The translations under genes and the position numbers were made by a program. A stretch of DNA of 64,000 nt from Streptomyces griseocarneus (GTDB taxonomy: Bacteria; Actinomycetota; Actinomycetes; Streptomycetales; Streptomycetaceae). Shown piece by piece: positions 51,695 through 60,739 of the stretch. Position 1 is the stretch's first letter. The number at the start of each line of letters is the position of its first letter. The notes below the pieces were generated by a model. It was not told the DNA's origin, searched no databases, and saw only the letters and a program-made list of their open reading frames with translations. The stretch spans positions 186,001 through 250,000 of the forward strand of contig NZ_BNBL01000008.1 of NCBI RefSeq assembly GCF_014655595.1, written 5' to 3'.

Positions 51695-53095
51695 ATGACC
51701 GTGACCTTTCCGCCCGGCTTCCTGTGGGGCGCCGCGACCGCCGCGTACCAGGTCGAGGGCGCGGCCCGGGAGGACGGCCGCACCCCCTCCATCTGGGACA
51801 CGTTCTCCCGCACCCCGGGCCGGGTGCTGGGCGGCGACACCGGCGACACGGCCACCGGCCACTACCACCGCCGCCAGGAGGACGTGCGCCTCATGGCGGA
51901 GCTGGGGCTGGGCGCGTACCGCTTCTCCGTCTCCTGGCCGCGCGTCCAGCCCACCGGCCGCGGCCCCGCCTCCCGCCGCGGCCTCGACTTCTACCGCGCG
52001 CTCATCGACGACCTCCTGGCCCGGGGCATCCAGCCGATGCTGACGCTCTATCACTGGGACCTGCCCCAGGAGCTGGAGGACGCGGGCGGCTGGCCCGCGC
52101 GCGAGACGGCACACCGCTTCGCCGACTACGCGCTCCTGGTCGGCGAGGCGCTGGGCGACCGGGTCGGGCTGTGGACCACCCTCAACGAGCCCTGGTGCAG
52201 CGCCTTCCTCGGCTATGCCGCCGGGGTCCACGCGCCGGGCCGCACCGACGACGAGGCCGCGCTGCGCGCCGCCCACCACCTCAACCTGGCGCACGGCCTC
52301 GGCGCCGGGGCGCTGCGGTCCGTCCTGCCGGCGGGCGCCACCCTGTCCGTCGCCCTCAACACCGCCGCCGTGCGGGCCCGTACCCCCGCGCCGGGCGACC
52401 TGGACGCTCAGCGGCGCGTGGACGCCCTCGCCACCCGTATCTTCACCGAGCCCATGCTGCGCGGCGCGTACCCCGACGATCTGCTCCGTGACACCGAGCC
52501 GATCACGGACTGGTCGTTCGTGCGGGACGGCGACACGGACATCATCGGGCACCCCCTCGACGCGCTGGGCATCAACTACTACGCGCCTACAGTGGTATCA
52601 GCCGCCACTGACAATCGCCCCGCCCGCTCCGACGGGCACGGCGCGGCCGGGCGTTCCCCCTGGCCGGGCGCCGGCCGGGTGGCGTTCCACCGGCCCCCGG
52701 GCAAACGCACCGCGATGGACTGGGCCGTGGACCCCACCGGCCTGTACGACCTGCTGATGCGCTTCACCCGCGAGGCCCCCGGCCTGCCGCTGATCATCAC
52801 CGAGAACGGCGCCGCCTACGACGACAAACCGGACGCGGACGGGGCGGTGCACGACCCCGAGCGCATCGCGTACCTGCACGCCCACCTCGACGCGGTGCTG
52901 CGCGCCCTCGGCGACGGGGCCGACGTGCGCGGCTACTTCCTCTGGTCGCTGCTGGACAACTTCGAGTGGGCCTACGGCTACAGCAAGCGCTTCGGCGCGG
53001 TGTACGTCGACTACGCGACCCTGGCCCGGACGCCCAAGTCGAGCGCCCACTGGTACGCCCGGGTGGCCCGGACCGGCCGCCTGACGCCGTGCTGA
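51695..53095 (+). CDS. GH1 beta-glucosidase
   Basis: A 466-residue cytoplasmic family-1 beta-glycosidase without a signal peptide. It begins FPPGFLWGAATAAYQVEGA, has the acid/base Glu165 in TTLNEPW and nucleophile Glu370 in IITENGAAYDDK, plus YHWDLPQ and GYFLWSLLDNFEWAYGYSKRFG. It would hydrolyse imported cellobiose or beta-glucosides to glucose. As last gene of the ABC operon it gives the best clue to the transported sugar. Confidence 0.94.
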   Translation: MTVTFPPGFLWGAATAAYQVEGAAREDGRTPSIWDTFSRTPGRVLGGDTGDTATGHYHRRQEDVRLMAELGLGAYRFSVSWPRVQPTGRGPASRRGLDFYRALIDDLLARGIQPMLTLYHWDLPQELEDAGGWPARETAHRFADYALLVGEALGDRVGLWTTLNEPWCSAFLGYAAGVHAPGRTDDEAALRAAHHLNLAHGLGAGALRSVLPAGATLSVALNTAAVRARTPAPGDLDAQRRVDALATRIFTEPMLRGAYPDDLLRDTEPITDWSFVRDGDTDIIGHPLDALGINYYAPTVVSAATDNRPARSDGHGAAGRSPWPGAGRVAFHRPPGKRTAMDWAVDPTGLYDLLMRFTREAPGLPLIITENGAAYDDKPDADGAVHDPERIAYLHAHLDAVLRALGDGADVRGYFLWSLLDNFEWAYGYSKRFGAVYVDYATLARTPKSSAHWYARVARTGRLTPC

Positions 53096-53101
53096 GGGCG
53101 G

Positions 53102-53971
53102 CTACTCGAAGACGGAGGGCGGCGGGGCCGGGGAGGGCCGGGCGTCGGCGTCGGTGACGGGCGCCGCGCCGCCGGTGAAGTCGGCCAGCGCGCGGCCGTG
53201 TTCGACCCGGCCCTGGTGCGGGTCGGTGGCGGCCCGCCGCGTCAGCTCGGCGACGGGCAGTTCGCGGTCGGAGGCCAGCAGCACGGCGTTGCCGAAGCGG
53301 CGCCCGCGCAGCACGGCCGGGTCGGCGGTCAGGCACAGCTCGGGAAAGACGGTCCCCACGGTCGCGATCTGCGCCTTGACGTAGGCGAGCGGCGGGCCGT
53401 CGGCGAGGTTGGCGGCGTAGAAGCCGCCCGGGCGCAGCACCCGGCGGACCTCGGCCGCGAACTCGGTGCTGGTCAGGTGGGCGGGCGTGCGGGCGCCGCT
53501 GAAGACGTCCGCGATGATCAGGTCCGCCCAGCCGTCCGGCAGCTTGCCGAGCCCCTCGCGGGCGTCGCCGCCGCGCACCCGGATGCGCCAGGTGCTCTCC
53601 AGGGGCAGCTCGGTGCGGACGAACCGCACCAGCGGGGCGTCGATCTCGACGATCTGCTGGGTGGAGCGGGGGCGGGTGGCGGCGACGTAGCGGGCGAGCG
53701 TGAAGGCGCCGCCGCCCAGGTGCAGGGCCTGGACCGGCTTTCCGGGCGGTGCGACGAGGTCGGCGATGTGGCCGAGCCTGCGCTGGTAGGCGAAGTCGAG
53801 GTGGGACGGGTCGTCGAGGTCCACATGGGACTGCGGGGCCCCGTCGATCAGCAGGGTCCGGCCGCGCGGGCGGTCACGGTCCGGCACGAGCTCGGCGAGA
53901 CCGCCCTCGACCTGCGCGGTCACCGCTTCCGCGGTGCGCCCGCGACCTTGTTTCTGCTTGCCTTTCGCCAC
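53102..53971 (-). CDS. Spermidine synthase-like protein
   Basis: A 289-residue protein with a spermine/spermidine-synthase-type Rossmann fold: VQALHLGGGAFTLARYVAATRP resembles the SAM-binding glycine motif, then IVEIDAPLVRFVRTEL and DLIIADVFSGARTPAHLTS. Substrate residues of true spermidine synthase are not all evident, and streptomycete copies are annotated 'spermidine synthase' or 'fused MFS/spermidine synthase'. It converges on the GH1 gene across 6 bp. The N-terminus is basic. Confidence 0.75.
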   Translation of the reverse strand: MAKGKQKQGRGRTAEAVTAQVEGGLAELVPDRDRPRGRTLLIDGAPQSHVDLDDPSHLDFAYQRRLGHIADLVAPPGKPVQALHLGGGAFTLARYVAATRPRSTQQIVEIDAPLVRFVRTELPLESTWRIRVRGGDAREGLGKLPDGWADLIIADVFSGARTPAHLTSTEFAAEVRRVLRPGGFYAANLADGPPLAYVKAQIATVGTVFPELCLTADPAVLRGRRFGNAVLLASDRELPVAELTRRAATDPHQGRVEHGRALADFTGGAAPVTDADARPSPAPPPSVFE

Positions 53972-54036
53972 CCGTCAAGTATCGCCGGTGGCGCGCGGCG
54001 CTCCGGCCGTCGGTGGTGGCCCGGCGGAGGAGGGGC

Positions 54037-54495
54037 TCAGCGGCAGCGGTCGACGGCCTCGATCGTGCGGGCGGCCTCGCCGAGGGCGGCGCGCAGCACG
54101 ACGGGGTCGGTGGCCCAGGCGTAGGCCGCGTCGGGTGCGACGAGCCAGCCGGTGCCCTTGACGGGCGGCATGTCGGCTCCCGCGCGCGGCTCGCGTCCGT
54201 AGGTCTGGGTGCAGGCGCTGCCCGGTACGTCCCAGCGGTCGGCGGTGCCGGGCGGGACGAGGAAGCCGAGGGTGCCGCCCTCGCCGTCGTGGAGCACGGG
54301 CCCGACGCCGTCGCGCAGCCGGAGGATGTCGACCGCCTCGAGGCCCTGCCGGGCGGGGACGGTGACGAGGTCGCACGGCCGGCCGTCCCCGGCGGGCGCC
54401 TGCGTCGGGTAGGGGGACGGGCCGTGGTCCTGACGCGGCCGGTGCAGCGCCGTCGTCCGTGAGCCGCCGCCGATGTCCACTCCGGCCTCCACCAC
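54037..54495 (-). CDS. Hypothetical protein, possible small primase-polymerase-like fold
   Basis: A 152-residue protein with no signal peptide. Segments CDLVTVPARQGLEAVDILRL, GTLGFLVPPGTADRW and GTGWLVAPDAAYAWATDP look related to the protein at 62709-63284 (ILPCGTAFDVIDAP, LLFAAPGTAQR, SRWLVVPDSRSPWLPAAD), which streptomycete annotations sometimes link to bifunctional primase/polymerase N-domains. It starts at a GTG behind a GAGGAGGG ribosome site. Function unknown. Confidence 0.7.
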   Translation of the reverse strand: MVEAGVDIGGGSRTTALHRPRQDHGPSPYPTQAPAGDGRPCDLVTVPARQGLEAVDILRLRDGVGPVLHDGEGGTLGFLVPPGTADRWDVPGSACTQTYGREPRAGADMPPVKGTGWLVAPDAAYAWATDPVVLRAALGEAARTIEAVDRCR

Positions 54496-54634
54496 GGGAA
54501 ACCCTCCTCACGCCAGTGCCACTCCGCGTCGAGCGCGCTCACGCTCGGAGGGTTCAACGGCCGTGGGCGTCAACGGCTACGGCGCCATGCCGCGCCAAAG
54601 GATGGCAGTTCATGGCGGATGACAGGTGGGATAT

Positions 54635-54654
54635 CCGGTTTGTAGCCAAACCGG
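54635..54654. promoter_or_regulatory. Perfect 20-bp palindrome upstream of the XRE/TPR gene
   Basis: CCGGTTTG-TAGC-CAAACCGG is a perfect 8+4+8 repeat 107 bp before the regulator ATG, in the 265-bp gap shared with the divergent 54037-54495 gene. A good candidate operator. Confidence 0.5.
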
Positions 54655-54760
54655 CCGTAGTGGTCCCGCCACAGCCGGTACGGTCATCACGCCACACGGC
54701 AGCACAGCCGCCCGCCCCGCGGGTTGCCCCCGGGGCGGCTCGCCAGGGAGAGGGTCCGCC

Positions 54761-56161
54761 ATGGCGTCGCACCGCGCGTCCTCGTCACCACGCCCCAACG
54801 CCGCCTTCCGTGAACTGCGCGGGCAGCGCTCACCAGGGGAGTTCGCGGCGGCGGTGCGGCGGGCGGGCCGCGAGATCGGCGAGCACGTCTCGTGCGACGC
54901 ACGCTATGTCGGGCGCGTCGAGTCGGGCGAGATCCGCTGCCCCAACTACGCCTACGAGCGGGTGTTCCGGCACATGTTCCCCGGCCGCGAGCTGGCGGAC
55001 ATGGGCTTCGCACCGCGCGAATCGGTACGTGGACGGGGGGCGCGAAAAAAGGGTTCCGCGCCGTCCGGGCAAACCGAGAGCCCCGCCGAAAGCCGTACCT
55101 CCCCCGGGGAGGACGGGGCCTTCCGGCGCGGCTCCCGCAGCAACTTCGACAGCAACGAGGAGAGCGACGTGTTGCGTCGCGCGTTCATGACCTCCGGCAC
55201 GGCCGCCATGGCCGCCGCCTCCCTGGGCGCCGCCCCCGGCACCCGAGGCCCGCGCCGCGCGGGCGAGTCCGATGCCTGCGCCGTCGAGCAGGCGGTCCGG
55301 CAGATCCGGGTGCTCGACGACCGGCACGGCGCGGACGGCCTCTACCGGCGCGCCGCCCGCCCGCTGAAGGCGGCCTACGAGCTGCTGGACGCCCAGACCC
55401 GGCGGCAGTCGGTGGCGGACCGGCTGCACGCGGGGGCGGGCGAGCTCGCCATCTCGGTGGGCTGGCTGGCCCATGACTCGGGCCGCTTCTCCGACGCGCG
55501 CTCGCACTACGCGGAGGCGCTGGCGACCGCCCGGGTGGCCGGCGACCCGGCGCTGGAGGCGCACGCCTTCTGCAACACCGCCTTCCTCGCCCGGGACGCC
55601 GGGCGGCCCCGAGAGGCGGTGCGCGCCGCGCAGGCCGCGCAGCGGGCCGGCGGGCGGCTGGGCTCGGCGCGGCTGATGTCCCTGCTGGCCCTGCGGGAGG
55701 CCGGCGGCTGGGCGCGGCTCGGTGACGGGCCCGCGTGCGAGGAGGCGCTGCTGCGCGCGCGCACGCTCTTCGAGCGGGGGCCGGACGACGCGGACCCGGA
55801 GTGGATGACCTTCTTCGGCGAGGCGGAGCTGGAGGGCCTGGAGGCCCAGTGCTGGTCCGCCCTCGGCGACTGGAAGCGGGCCGCGGAGCACGCGGATCGG
55901 GCGGTGGACCTGCAGGACCCGCACTTCGCGCGGAACATCGCCCTCTACACCGCCCAGCTGGCGGGCGACCTGGCCCGCGGCGGCGCCCCGGACGAGGCGG
56001 CCGCCGCCGGGTGCCGGGCGCTGGACCTGCTGGAGGAGGTCCAGTCGTCCCGGGTCCGCACCATGCTGACCGCCACGGCGCGGCAGCTGCGCCGGCACGC
56101 GCAGGACCCGGTGGTCGCGGACTTCCTGGCCCGTCACCAGCCCGTCGCGCAGGCCGGGTAG
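54761..56161 (+). CDS. HTH regulator with TPR repeats (NsdA-like)
   Basis: A 466-residue regulator. Residues 12-80 hold an XRE-like HTH (ELRGQRSPGEFAAAVRRAG, DARYVGRVESGEIRCPNYAYERV). After a low-complexity linker with an FMTSGTAAMAAASLG stretch, the C-terminal half is built of TPR-type helical pairs (WLAHDSGRFSDARSHYAEAL, AFLARDAGRPREAVRAAQAA). The layout resembles streptomycete NsdA/NsdB-type regulators of development. The ATG at 54761 has GGGAGAGGG before it; the longer frame is not credible. It may bind the palindrome upstream. Confidence 0.8.
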   Translation: MASHRASSSPRPNAAFRELRGQRSPGEFAAAVRRAGREIGEHVSCDARYVGRVESGEIRCPNYAYERVFRHMFPGRELADMGFAPRESVRGRGARKKGSAPSGQTESPAESRTSPGEDGAFRRGSRSNFDSNEESDVLRRAFMTSGTAAMAAASLGAAPGTRGPRRAGESDACAVEQAVRQIRVLDDRHGADGLYRRAARPLKAAYELLDAQTRRQSVADRLHAGAGELAISVGWLAHDSGRFSDARSHYAEALATARVAGDPALEAHAFCNTAFLARDAGRPREAVRAAQAAQRAGGRLGSARLMSLLALREAGGWARLGDGPACEEALLRARTLFERGPDDADPEWMTFFGEAELEGLEAQCWSALGDWKRAAEHADRAVDLQDPHFARNIALYTAQLAGDLARGGAPDEAAAAGCRALDLLEEVQSSRVRTMLTATARQLRRHAQDPVVADFLARHQPVAQAG

Positions 56162-56221
56162 GCGGGGCGGCCGGGCGGAGCGGGGCGGCCGGGCGGAGCG
56201 GGCCGCCCTTCCGCCGCAGGG

Positions 56222-56815
56222 TCAGCCGAGGTGGCCGGTGTCGTTCAGGCGCACCAGCGCGGGGGCGCCGTAGGCCCAGCCCAGGACGGACAGCGACGTC
56301 GGGTCGAGGCGGATGCGGGAGCCGAAGAAGATGTCCTCGCCCAGCCAGCGGGCCACGATCGTGCGCAGGATGTGGCCGTGCGCGAAGACCAGGACGTCGC
56401 GGTCGGCCGAGCGGGCCCACTGGACGACCTCGTCCGCCCGGGCGGCGACCTGCTCGCGCGTCTCGCCCTCGGGGACGCCGTCGCGCCAGATGAGCCAGTC
56501 GGGACGGCCCGCCTTGATCTCGGCCGGCGTCATGCCCTCGTAGGCGCCGTAGTCCCACTCCATCAGGGCGTCCCAGTCCGTCGCCCGGTCCCCGAAGCCG
56601 GCCAGCTCGCAGGTCTCCTTGGCGCGCGCCAGCGGGCTCGTGCGCACCTCGACGTCCGGCAGGGCGTTCCACGGCGCGCGGTGCAGCCGCTCGCCGAGCA
56701 GCTCGGCGCCGCGCCGCCCCTCGTCGAGCAGCGGGATGTCCGTGCGGCCGGTGTGCTTCCCGGACAGCGACCACTGCGTCTGTCCGTGCCGGGCCAGCAG
56801 GATGCGCGGTGCCAT
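56222..56815 (-). CDS. Histidine phosphatase family protein
   Basis: A 197-residue phosphoglycerate-mutase-like phosphatase with the RHG motif in ILLARHGQTQWS near the N-terminus, a catalytic Glu in LMEWDYGAYEGM and the second His in VFAHGHILRTIVARWL. The ATG at 56815 (MAPRILLARHG) has a GAAGGGG ribosome site. Substrate is not evident; it could be a sugar or other small phosphate. It converges on the XRE gene. Confidence 0.88.
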   Translation of the reverse strand: MAPRILLARHGQTQWSLSGKHTGRTDIPLLDEGRRGAELLGERLHRAPWNALPDVEVRTSPLARAKETCELAGFGDRATDWDALMEWDYGAYEGMTPAEIKAGRPDWLIWRDGVPEGETREQVAARADEVVQWARSADRDVLVFAHGHILRTIVARWLGEDIFFGSRIRLDPTSLSVLGWAYGAPALVRLNDTGHLG

Positions 56816-57058
56816 GGCGAGGGCCCCTTCACAAGTTTTCGGTGACTTTCGCGACAGTTCCGGCATGGCGCCGGTTCAGTCCAGCCCACATCATCACTCA
56901 CTTCACCCTCAGGCAACCCTCTGGCCAGCGACGGCGTCTCCTCTCCCGCCAGCTCGGGGTTCCGGGAAAGTCACGGGGCGGTGTGCGCGCAATGTGGCGT
57001 ACACCGTACGGTTGCAAGCGCGCTTGTTGGCCGCCTGAACAAATGGAGAGCCGTCCGG

Positions 57059-58048
57059 ATGTACCGCACCGCACCACTCGGGAAGCGGCCGCGCTGGTGG
57101 ACCGAACTGCCACTGATAGCCGTGGTGTACGGGCTGTACTCGGCGGGCCGGCTCCTGGTCCGGGGAGACGTGCAGTCGGCCGTGGATCACGGCCTCGCGA
57201 TCCTCGACCTTGAAAAAACGTTCCGAATAAACTTCGAGCACCCGCTCAACCGGCTGTTCACCGGCCATCCCGCGCTCGGCATACCCGCCGACTTCGCGTA
57301 CGCCGCCCTGCACTACCTCCTCACCCCCGCGCTGCTGGTCTGGCTCTTCCGACGCCGCCCCGACCACTACCGCCGGATGCGGACCTGGCTGATGGCCTCC
57401 ACCCTCATCGGCCTCATCGGCTTCACCCTGCTGCCCACCTGCCCGCCCCGCCTCCTCGACGGCACCTACGGCTTCGTCGACACGATGCACCAGTACTCCG
57501 AGTACGGCTGGTGGGGCGGCGACGCCAGCGCCCCGCGCGGCCTGGGCGGGCTCACCAACCAGTACGCGGCCATGCCGAGCCTGCACGTCGGCTGGGCCCT
57601 GTGGTGCGGGGCGGTGCTCTGGCGCCACGGCCGCGCCACCTGGGCGAAGGTCGTGGGCGTGGCCTATCCGCTCGCCATCACCCTCGTGGTGATGGGCACC
57701 GCCAACCACTACTTCCTCGACGCCGTCGCCGGCGCCGCCGTGATGGGCGCGGGCTTCCTGCTCGCGAAGCCCGCGCTGCGGCTCGCCGACCGGATCCGCT
57801 CCCGCCGCGCCGGCGCCGCGCCCGCGGAAACCACCGGGACGCCCGCGATTGTCAGTGGCGGGTGCGAGACTGCGGCGGGTACTGCGCTTGTCCGGACGAC
57901 CTCCCCCGGCTCCCCGGCCGGAGCCGGCCGTCCGGGAGCGCCGGAGAGACTTCGCGAGGCGGACGCCAGTGACCAGATCCCCCGTCAGCCGGCCCGGGGC
58001 GAGGCCGGAGACAGCCGCACCGACGACGCTGCGACAGCGGCTCGCTGA
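57059..58048 (+). CDS. PAP2-family membrane phosphatase/transferase
   Basis: A 329-residue integral membrane protein of the PAP2 / inositolphosphotransferase (Aur1-like) type with five to six helices. Active-site motifs are PSLHVGWALW (PSGH-like) and MGTANHYFLDAVAG (His and Asp of the third motif); the first Lys/Arg motif is in the LLPTCPPRLL region. It may dephosphorylate or transfer lipid head groups. The ATG at 57059 follows GGAGAG. The C-terminal ~80 residues are Ala/Gly/Pro-rich and overlap the next gene by 80 bp, probably a readthrough tail. Confidence 0.83.
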   Translation: MYRTAPLGKRPRWWTELPLIAVVYGLYSAGRLLVRGDVQSAVDHGLAILDLEKTFRINFEHPLNRLFTGHPALGIPADFAYAALHYLLTPALLVWLFRRRPDHYRRMRTWLMASTLIGLIGFTLLPTCPPRLLDGTYGFVDTMHQYSEYGWWGGDASAPRGLGGLTNQYAAMPSLHVGWALWCGAVLWRHGRATWAKVVGVAYPLAITLVVMGTANHYFLDAVAGAAVMGAGFLLAKPALRLADRIRSRRAGAAPAETTGTPAIVSGGCETAAGTALVRTTSPGSPAGAGRPGAPERLREADASDQIPRQPARGEAGDSRTDDAATAAR

Positions 58049-59162
58049 GCTGCGCGGCCCGGCCGTCGCACCACAGCCGCTCGACGCCCGGGCGCTCGCG
58101 GCGCTGGCCGCGAACCCCGGCTGCCACCGCCGGGCCCTGCTGGACGGCGCCGGCGTCGACAAGGCGGCCCTGGCCGGGGCGCTCGGCTCGCCCGCGACGT
58201 TCGGACAGTCCCAGTTCGCGTTCGTGCGCGGCCACGCCTTCGAGGCGCGCGTGAAGGACGACGGCGGCACCGGACTGATCCGCCTGCTGTGCGAGCGGCT
58301 CGGCGACGGCCCGGCCCCGCCGCCCGGACCGGGCGACGTCGACACGCCGGACCTCGCCGCCTCCGGGCCCGAGGGGCGCACGGCCCGCACCGCCCTCGCC
58401 CTGCGCGAGGCCACGGCCGCCGGCCGGTGGGCGCTGCTGGACCACCCCATGCTGGCCCTGTCCGTCGCCGGCACGCCCGCGTACCTCGAGCCGGACGCCG
58501 TCGTGGTCCACCCCGACGGCGGCTGGACGGTCGTGGAGATCAAGTCCTTCGCCATGGTCGACGGCGCGGCCGACGCGGCGAAGGTGGGGGCGGCCGCCCG
58601 CCAGGCGGCGGTGTACGCACTGGCCCTGGAGCCGGTCGCCGAGCGCGTCGACGGCGCCTCGGTCCGCCACCGCGCGCTGCTGGTCTGCCCGAAGAACTTC
58701 TCCAACCTCCCGGACGCCGCCCTCGTCGACCTCCGCAAGCAGCTGGCCACGACACGCCGTCAGCTGGACCGGCTGACGGGCGTCGCCGACATCGCCGACG
58801 GCCTTCCGGAGGGCACGACCTTCGACCTCTGCCTGGCCGACGACGGACGGACGCCCACCCGGCCGGCCGAGGAGCTCGCCGCCGCGGTCGACGCCGTCGG
58901 CGCGGCGTACGCCCCCGAGTGCCTGGCGGCGTGCGAGCTCGCCTTCCACTGCCGCGCCCGGTCCCGGGCGGCGGACGCGGTGCAGACCCTGGGCCGCGCC
59001 CTGCGCGCCGAGCTCGGCGGTCTGACCACGATCGAGGCGGTCCTCGCGGCGGCGGCCGGCGAGGCGGGCGACCCCGCCGATCCGGCGGTCGCCGCGCTGC
59101 GCCGCGCGGCACGGCTGCGGGCGGAGTCGCTGGAGACGGCGGGAGCGGCGTCATGTCCCTGA
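57969..59162 (+). CDS. Cas4/Dna2-like Fe-S PD-(D/E)XK nuclease
   Basis: A 397-residue protein with a full set of RecB-type nuclease motifs: RGHAFEARV (His89, Glu92), LEPDAVVV (Asp176), VVEIKSF (Glu190, Lys192) and RQAAVYAL (Q212xxxY216). A Cys52 before the domain and Cys318, Cys322 and Cys328 after it (PECLAACELAFHC) match the four-Cys Fe-S layout of Cas4, AddB and Dna2. It should be a DNA exonuclease or flap nuclease. The GTG at 57969 has GAGGCGG before it. It overlaps the next ORF by 10 bp and is the first gene of a three-gene module with an SF1 helicase. Confidence 0.85.
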   Translation: MTRSPVSRPGARPETAAPTTLRQRLAELRGPAVAPQPLDARALAALAANPGCHRRALLDGAGVDKAALAGALGSPATFGQSQFAFVRGHAFEARVKDDGGTGLIRLLCERLGDGPAPPPGPGDVDTPDLAASGPEGRTARTALALREATAAGRWALLDHPMLALSVAGTPAYLEPDAVVVHPDGGWTVVEIKSFAMVDGAADAAKVGAAARQAAVYALALEPVAERVDGASVRHRALLVCPKNFSNLPDAALVDLRKQLATTRRQLDRLTGVADIADGLPEGTTFDLCLADDGRTPTRPAEELAAAVDAVGAAYAPECLAACELAFHCRARSRAADAVQTLGRALRAELGGLTTIEAVLAAAAGEAGDPADPAVAALRRAARLRAESLETAGAASCP

Positions 59163-60739
59163 TCGGCACCCTCGCCCGGCTGGAGGCCGCGCGGGACGGG
59201 CGGGCCCGGCCGCTGGCCACCGTGCGGCACCGGCACATCGCCGGGAAGCCGCTGGTGTTCGTGCCGCTGACCACCGCCGGCGAGGCCGGTGCCCCGCTCG
59301 GAGCGCTCGTGGGCACCGAGCGGGACGCCCCCCGCCTGCTCGTCGTGGCCCAGCCGCGCGACCGCGACCTGCGCTCCGCGTTCCTCGCGGAGCTGGCCGA
59401 CGCGATGCTGCCCCACATCGAGGAGTTCGCCGACGCCGTCGAGCGCGAGGAGCGCAAGGAGACCGACCCCGCGACCGGCAGGAAGGTGCCGGTGGAGGTC
59501 GAGCTGTGCGCGGACGCGCCGCAGCTGGTGGTGCCGAGCGCGGCGGGCGTGGAGTACGTCCGGCTGCTCGGCCGCTCGATGCGCTTCCGCCGCACCGCCG
59601 AGCAGGACCCGGACGCGCCGCACCCGGCTCCCCCTCGGGTTCCCCTGCTCGGGCGCTGGCTGACGCACTTCGGGGAGCGGTCGCGCGTCCCGGGCTCGTC
59701 GCTGCTCCTGGCGATGACGCAGGTCCTGGGCCGCCACTGGGCCACCGGCCAGAGCGTCCTGGAGGACCAGCACCTGGGCGCGCTGCTGGCCTGGATCGAC
59801 CCGCCGGAGGAGACGTCCGGCGCCGCGGCCGCCCTGCGGGCGGAGCTGGCCCGCGATGCCGAGGGCCTCCTGGTCCACCCGCCCGCCGGCCCCGCCACGG
59901 ACCCGGTCTTCGACAACAAGCGGCTGGCTCCCGCCATCGCCCGCTACGACCAGGCACGCACGGAGGTCCTCCGGTCGTCGCCGCACCGGTTCACGACGGC
60001 CCACCGGGCGCTGGCCGGCGCCGAGCTGGAGATACGCGATCTTCTTCTGGGGCAGCTGCGCCCCACCTGGGACGCCGTCTGGCACGGCATCGACCTGCTG
60101 CGCGCCCTGCCCGAGGGTGCCCGCGTCGGCGAGCGCTGGAAGCGCGACCGCTGGTCGTACACCGCGCACCGCGACCGCGTCCGCGCCGGCGAGCCCCCGC
60201 AGCCGCGGCGGGACGACGCCGTGACGGCGGCCCGCAAGCTGTCCGCCCGCGAGACCGCGCAGGCCCAGCTGGACGCGCAGGAGGCGCTCGACGATCCGCT
60301 GGTGATGGCCGGGCGGCGGCTGGCGGGCGAGGCCTTCGCCGGGCGGGTCACCGATGTGGTCATGGAGTATTCGGAAGCGAAGATTCCGCGTCCGCGGCCG
60401 CTGGTGACGCTCCGCACGCAGGACGCCCCGCACGTCGCCGACGGCGTGAAGCTGCACCGCGCGCTGCCGGACGGCAGGGCGCAGTCCGCCGAGTTCGTCT
60501 CCCACGGGCCGGACGGCTCCCTGACCGTACGGCTGACCGGCGGCATGGGGCGCGGCAAGGTCCCGGAGGCCGGCTCCGTGCCGGAGCCGGGGGACCAGGT
60601 GTGCTGGACCCTCTTCGAGCACGCGCCCAGGGGCGGCCCCGAGCTGCCCGAACCCGAGCAGACGCCCTGGACCCACGGCGGCCCGCCGGCCGCCGCGGCC
60701 GAGGCCCCCGACCCGGTGACCGCGGAGGACCACCTGTGA
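59153..60739 (+). CDS. Conserved unknown protein, middle gene of nuclease-helicase module
   Basis: A 528-residue protein with no motif I can assign. The N-terminal part (PLATVRHRHIAGKPLVFVPLT) is followed by a helical middle rich in Arg/Ala (ARYDQARTEVLRSSPHRFTTAHRALAGAELEIRDLL, and KLSARETAQAQLDAQEALDDP), and the C-terminal ~110 residues look like a beta-barrel (FAGRVTDVVMEYSEAKIPRPRPLVTLRT, GSLTVRLTGGMG, VPEPGDQVCWTLFEHA). In UPF1/Dna2-type helicases a helical stalk and a beta-barrel 1B domain precede the motor; this protein may supply them in trans. That is inference. It overlaps both neighbours. Confidence 0.75.
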   Translation: MSLIGTLARLEAARDGRARPLATVRHRHIAGKPLVFVPLTTAGEAGAPLGALVGTERDAPRLLVVAQPRDRDLRSAFLAELADAMLPHIEEFADAVEREERKETDPATGRKVPVEVELCADAPQLVVPSAAGVEYVRLLGRSMRFRRTAEQDPDAPHPAPPRVPLLGRWLTHFGERSRVPGSSLLLAMTQVLGRHWATGQSVLEDQHLGALLAWIDPPEETSGAAAALRAELARDAEGLLVHPPAGPATDPVFDNKRLAPAIARYDQARTEVLRSSPHRFTTAHRALAGAELEIRDLLLGQLRPTWDAVWHGIDLLRALPEGARVGERWKRDRWSYTAHRDRVRAGEPPQPRRDDAVTAARKLSARETAQAQLDAQEALDDPLVMAGRRLAGEAFAGRVTDVVMEYSEAKIPRPRPLVTLRTQDAPHVADGVKLHRALPDGRAQSAEFVSHGPDGSLTVRLTGGMGRGKVPEAGSVPEPGDQVCWTLFEHAPRGGPELPEPEQTPWTHGGPPAAAAEAPDPVTAEDHL

